From: Motiliproteus sp.
Lineage (GTDB): Bacteria; Pseudomonadota; Gammaproteobacteria; Pseudomonadales; Balneatricaceae
DNA: 64,000 bases
Reading direction: 5' to 3'
Assembly (NCBI GenBank): GCA_026196225.1
Contig: JAPHRD010000071.1
Span: forward strand, 1 to 64,000
The position numbers and the translations under genes are program-made. Under the pieces are notes generated by a model. That model worked only from the letters and a program-made list of their open reading frames with translations. It made no database searches and was not told the DNA's origin. Shown here one piece after another: positions 62,571 through 64,000 of this stretch (its first letter is position 1; every line of letters starts with the position of its first letter).

Positions 62571-64000
62571 ATGAGTATTGGAGTTCAAGCGCTGTTGGCG
62601 GTGATGCCCATCGCTTTAGCCGCACTGCTGCTAGTCGGTTTGCGCTGGCCAGCACGTCGGGCCATGCCACTGGTATACGCGGTGACCGCAGCCATCGCAC
62701 TACTGGCCTGGGGCGTTTCATTTAATCGCATCCTGGCGTCCACCCTACAAGGCGTGGTTATCACCCTTTCTGTCCTTTGGATAATCTTTGGCGCAATTTT
62801 GTTGCTGAACACCCTGAAACACTCAGGAGCGATCACCAGCATTCGCGCCGGCTTTACCAATATCAGCCCGGACCGTCGGGTTCAGGCGATTATCATCGCT
62901 TGGCTGTTTGGTTCCTTTATCGAAGGAGCTTCTGGATTTGGTACCCCAGCCGCTATTGCAGCACCGCTGTTGGTCGCTATTGGCTTTCCTGCCATGGCCG
63001 CAGTTGTGGTGGGTATGCTAATCCAAAGCACACCGGTTTCCTTCGGCGCCGTAGGTACGCCCATTATTATCGGTGTGCAGAATGGCCTAGATAAAGCCGG
63101 TCTGTCTGAACAGCTCATCGCCAACGGCAGCAGCTGGGAAGCCTTCCTGCGATTGATCACTTCCGAAGTGGCCATCATCCATGGCATCGTCGGCACCTTA
63201 ATCCCGCTGTTTATGGTGGTGATGATGACTCGGTTCTTCGGCCGCAACCGCTCCTGGACCGAAGGCCTCAGCATCCTGCCTTTCGCTATTTTTGCAGGTA
63301 TCGCCTTTACCATTCCCTATATGGCCACCGGCGTATTCCTGGGACCAGAATTCCCTTCTCTGCTGGGTGGCTTGATAGGGCTTGCCATCGTTACCTTTGC
63401 GGCGAAACATGGCTTCCTGATCCCCAAAGACACCTGGGACTTCGCTCCTGTTAAAGAGTGGCCCTCAGAGTGGATGGGGATCATCGAAATTAAATTGGAT
63501 GCACTGGCCGAGAAAGCACCAATTAAAACCAGCGTCGCCTGGATTCCCTACGTACTAGTAGCCGTGGTTCTGGTCCTTAGCCGTGTTAGCGCCGACTTTA
63601 AGTCCATGCTGACTTCTGTATCCCTGAGTTTCGGCAATATACTTGGCGAACAGGGTATTAATGCCAGTTTTGCACCCTTGTATCTGCCCGGCGGTATCCT
63701 GGTCTTTATCGTGCTGGTGACCTTCTTCTTACATCGCATGCAACTATCTGAACTGAAAGCGGCGGTAGGCGAATCCAGTCGGATGCTGATTGGTGCAGGA
63801 TTTGTACTGGTGTTCACCATCCCCATGGTGCGTATCCTGATCAACTCCGGTGTTAATACCGAAGATTTGGCAAGCATGCCTGTAGCGATGGCGGAATTTG
63901 TCGCCCACAGTTTTGGACAGATCTACCCTTTGTTTGCAGCCTCTATTGGCGCACTGGGCGCCTTTATTGCTGGCAGCAACACGGTCAGTAACATGATGCT
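62571..64000 (+). CDS. lldP: L-lactate permease (3' end beyond window)
   Basis: The first 476 codons of an LldP/LctP-type lactate transporter; the family is about 550-570 residues, so some 80-100 residues lie outside. The protein is a series of membrane helices, starting [20 protein letters not shown]. Family signatures include [20 protein letters not shown] and [14 protein letters not shown], and [18 protein letters not shown] near the end. GGAG lies seven bases ahead of the ATG. The 406-base upstream region holds two LldR-like operators; a lactate dehydrogenase and LldR gene would be expected beyond the window. Confidence 0.96.
   Translation, partial: MSIGVQALLAVMPIALAALLLVGLRWPARRAMPLVYAVTAAIALLAWGVSFNRILASTLQGVVITLSVLWIIFGAILLLNTLKHSGAITSIRAGFTNISPDRRVQAIIIAWLFGSFIEGASGFGTPAAIAAPLLVAIGFPAMAAVVVGMLIQSTPVSFGAVGTPIIIGVQNGLDKAGLSEQLIANGSSWEAFLRLITSEVAIIHGIVGTLIPLFMVVMMTRFFGRNRSWTEGLSILPFAIFAGIAFTIPYMATGVFLGPEFPSLLGGLIGLAIVTFAAKHGFLIPKDTWDFAPVKEWPSEWMGIIEIKLDALAEKAPIKTSVAWIPYVLVAVVLVLSRVSADFKSMLTSVSLSFGNILGEQGINASFAPLYLPGGILVFIVLVTFFLHRMQLSELKAAVGESSRMLIGAGFVLVFTIPMVRILINSGVNTEDLASMPVAMAEFVAHSFGQIYPLFAASIGALGAFIAGSNTVSNMM

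Noticed and set aside
62882-63313. 143-codon minus-strand frame inside lldP
   Set aside because: Antisense to conserved membrane helices of the permease.

Overview
The window (about 50% GC) looks like a chromosomal segment of a Gammaproteobacterium related to the Pseudomonadales/Oceanospirillales. The grounds are gene order: yceD-rpmF-plsX-fabD-fabG-acpP-fabF-pabC-mltG-tmk-holB-pilZ-tatD with no fabH between plsX and fabD, rlmKL-rmf-pyrD close to a large (about 180 kDa) NAD-glutamate dehydrogenase, and SelD/SelU with a Cys-type SelD. No species is claimed. There is no tRNA, rRNA, CRISPR array, insertion sequence or prophage that I can see.

Region by region. Positions 1-11930 (minus strand) are one long housekeeping run: ribosomal protein L32, fatty acid synthesis, folate (PabC), peptidoglycan (MltG), dTMP kinase, DNA polymerase III delta', PilZ, TatD, a radical SAM protein, DUF1285 and a broken YjbQ. 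Positions 12053-18302 hold Maf, a SppA-type peptidase, a HAD phosphatase, a MaoC-type hydratase, an isochorismatase-family hydrolase, DsbD and an SH3/coiled-coil envelope protein. Positions 18466-24655 encode an AddAB-like nuclease/helicase pair. Positions 25202-30903 hold DAHP synthase, RlmKL, ribosome modulation factor, PyrD and DUF2835, followed by the giant glutamate dehydrogenase (30942-35819).

Positions 36205-46962 are rich in signalling: an Aer-like PAS protein next to a short-loop chemoreceptor with a CZB domain (a CetB/CetA-like bipartite receptor), a DM13 protein, an RbgA GTPase, an EAL-like/HDOD protein, a CsdA-CsdE fusion facing TcdA, a second chemoreceptor with an extra C-terminal module, and DUF2889. 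Positions 46968-49157 are the selenium pair SelU and SelD. Positions 49269-52710 look like a self-contained sigma-54 circuit: activator, clustered GTGTC/GACAC palindromes, a GG-N10-GC promoter, a small unknown protein and a CoA-transferase.

The most interesting part is 53486-60344, seven tightly packed plus-strand genes: a secreted helical protein, a Cys-rich lipoprotein, a MotA/TolQ/ExbB-like channel, a MotB/ExbD-like partner with a membrane Asp and long coiled coil, a large two-part lipoprotein, a bitopic protein with a long linker, and a lytic transglycosylase. The last two share a related C-terminal domain. I read this as a proton-motive-force-driven envelope machine that does not match Tol-Pal, ExbBD-TonB, MotAB or Zorya in composition. 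The window ends with a GIN-domain protein, a zinc-ribbon protein, AroD, and an incomplete L-lactate permease preceded by two GntR/LldR-type operators.
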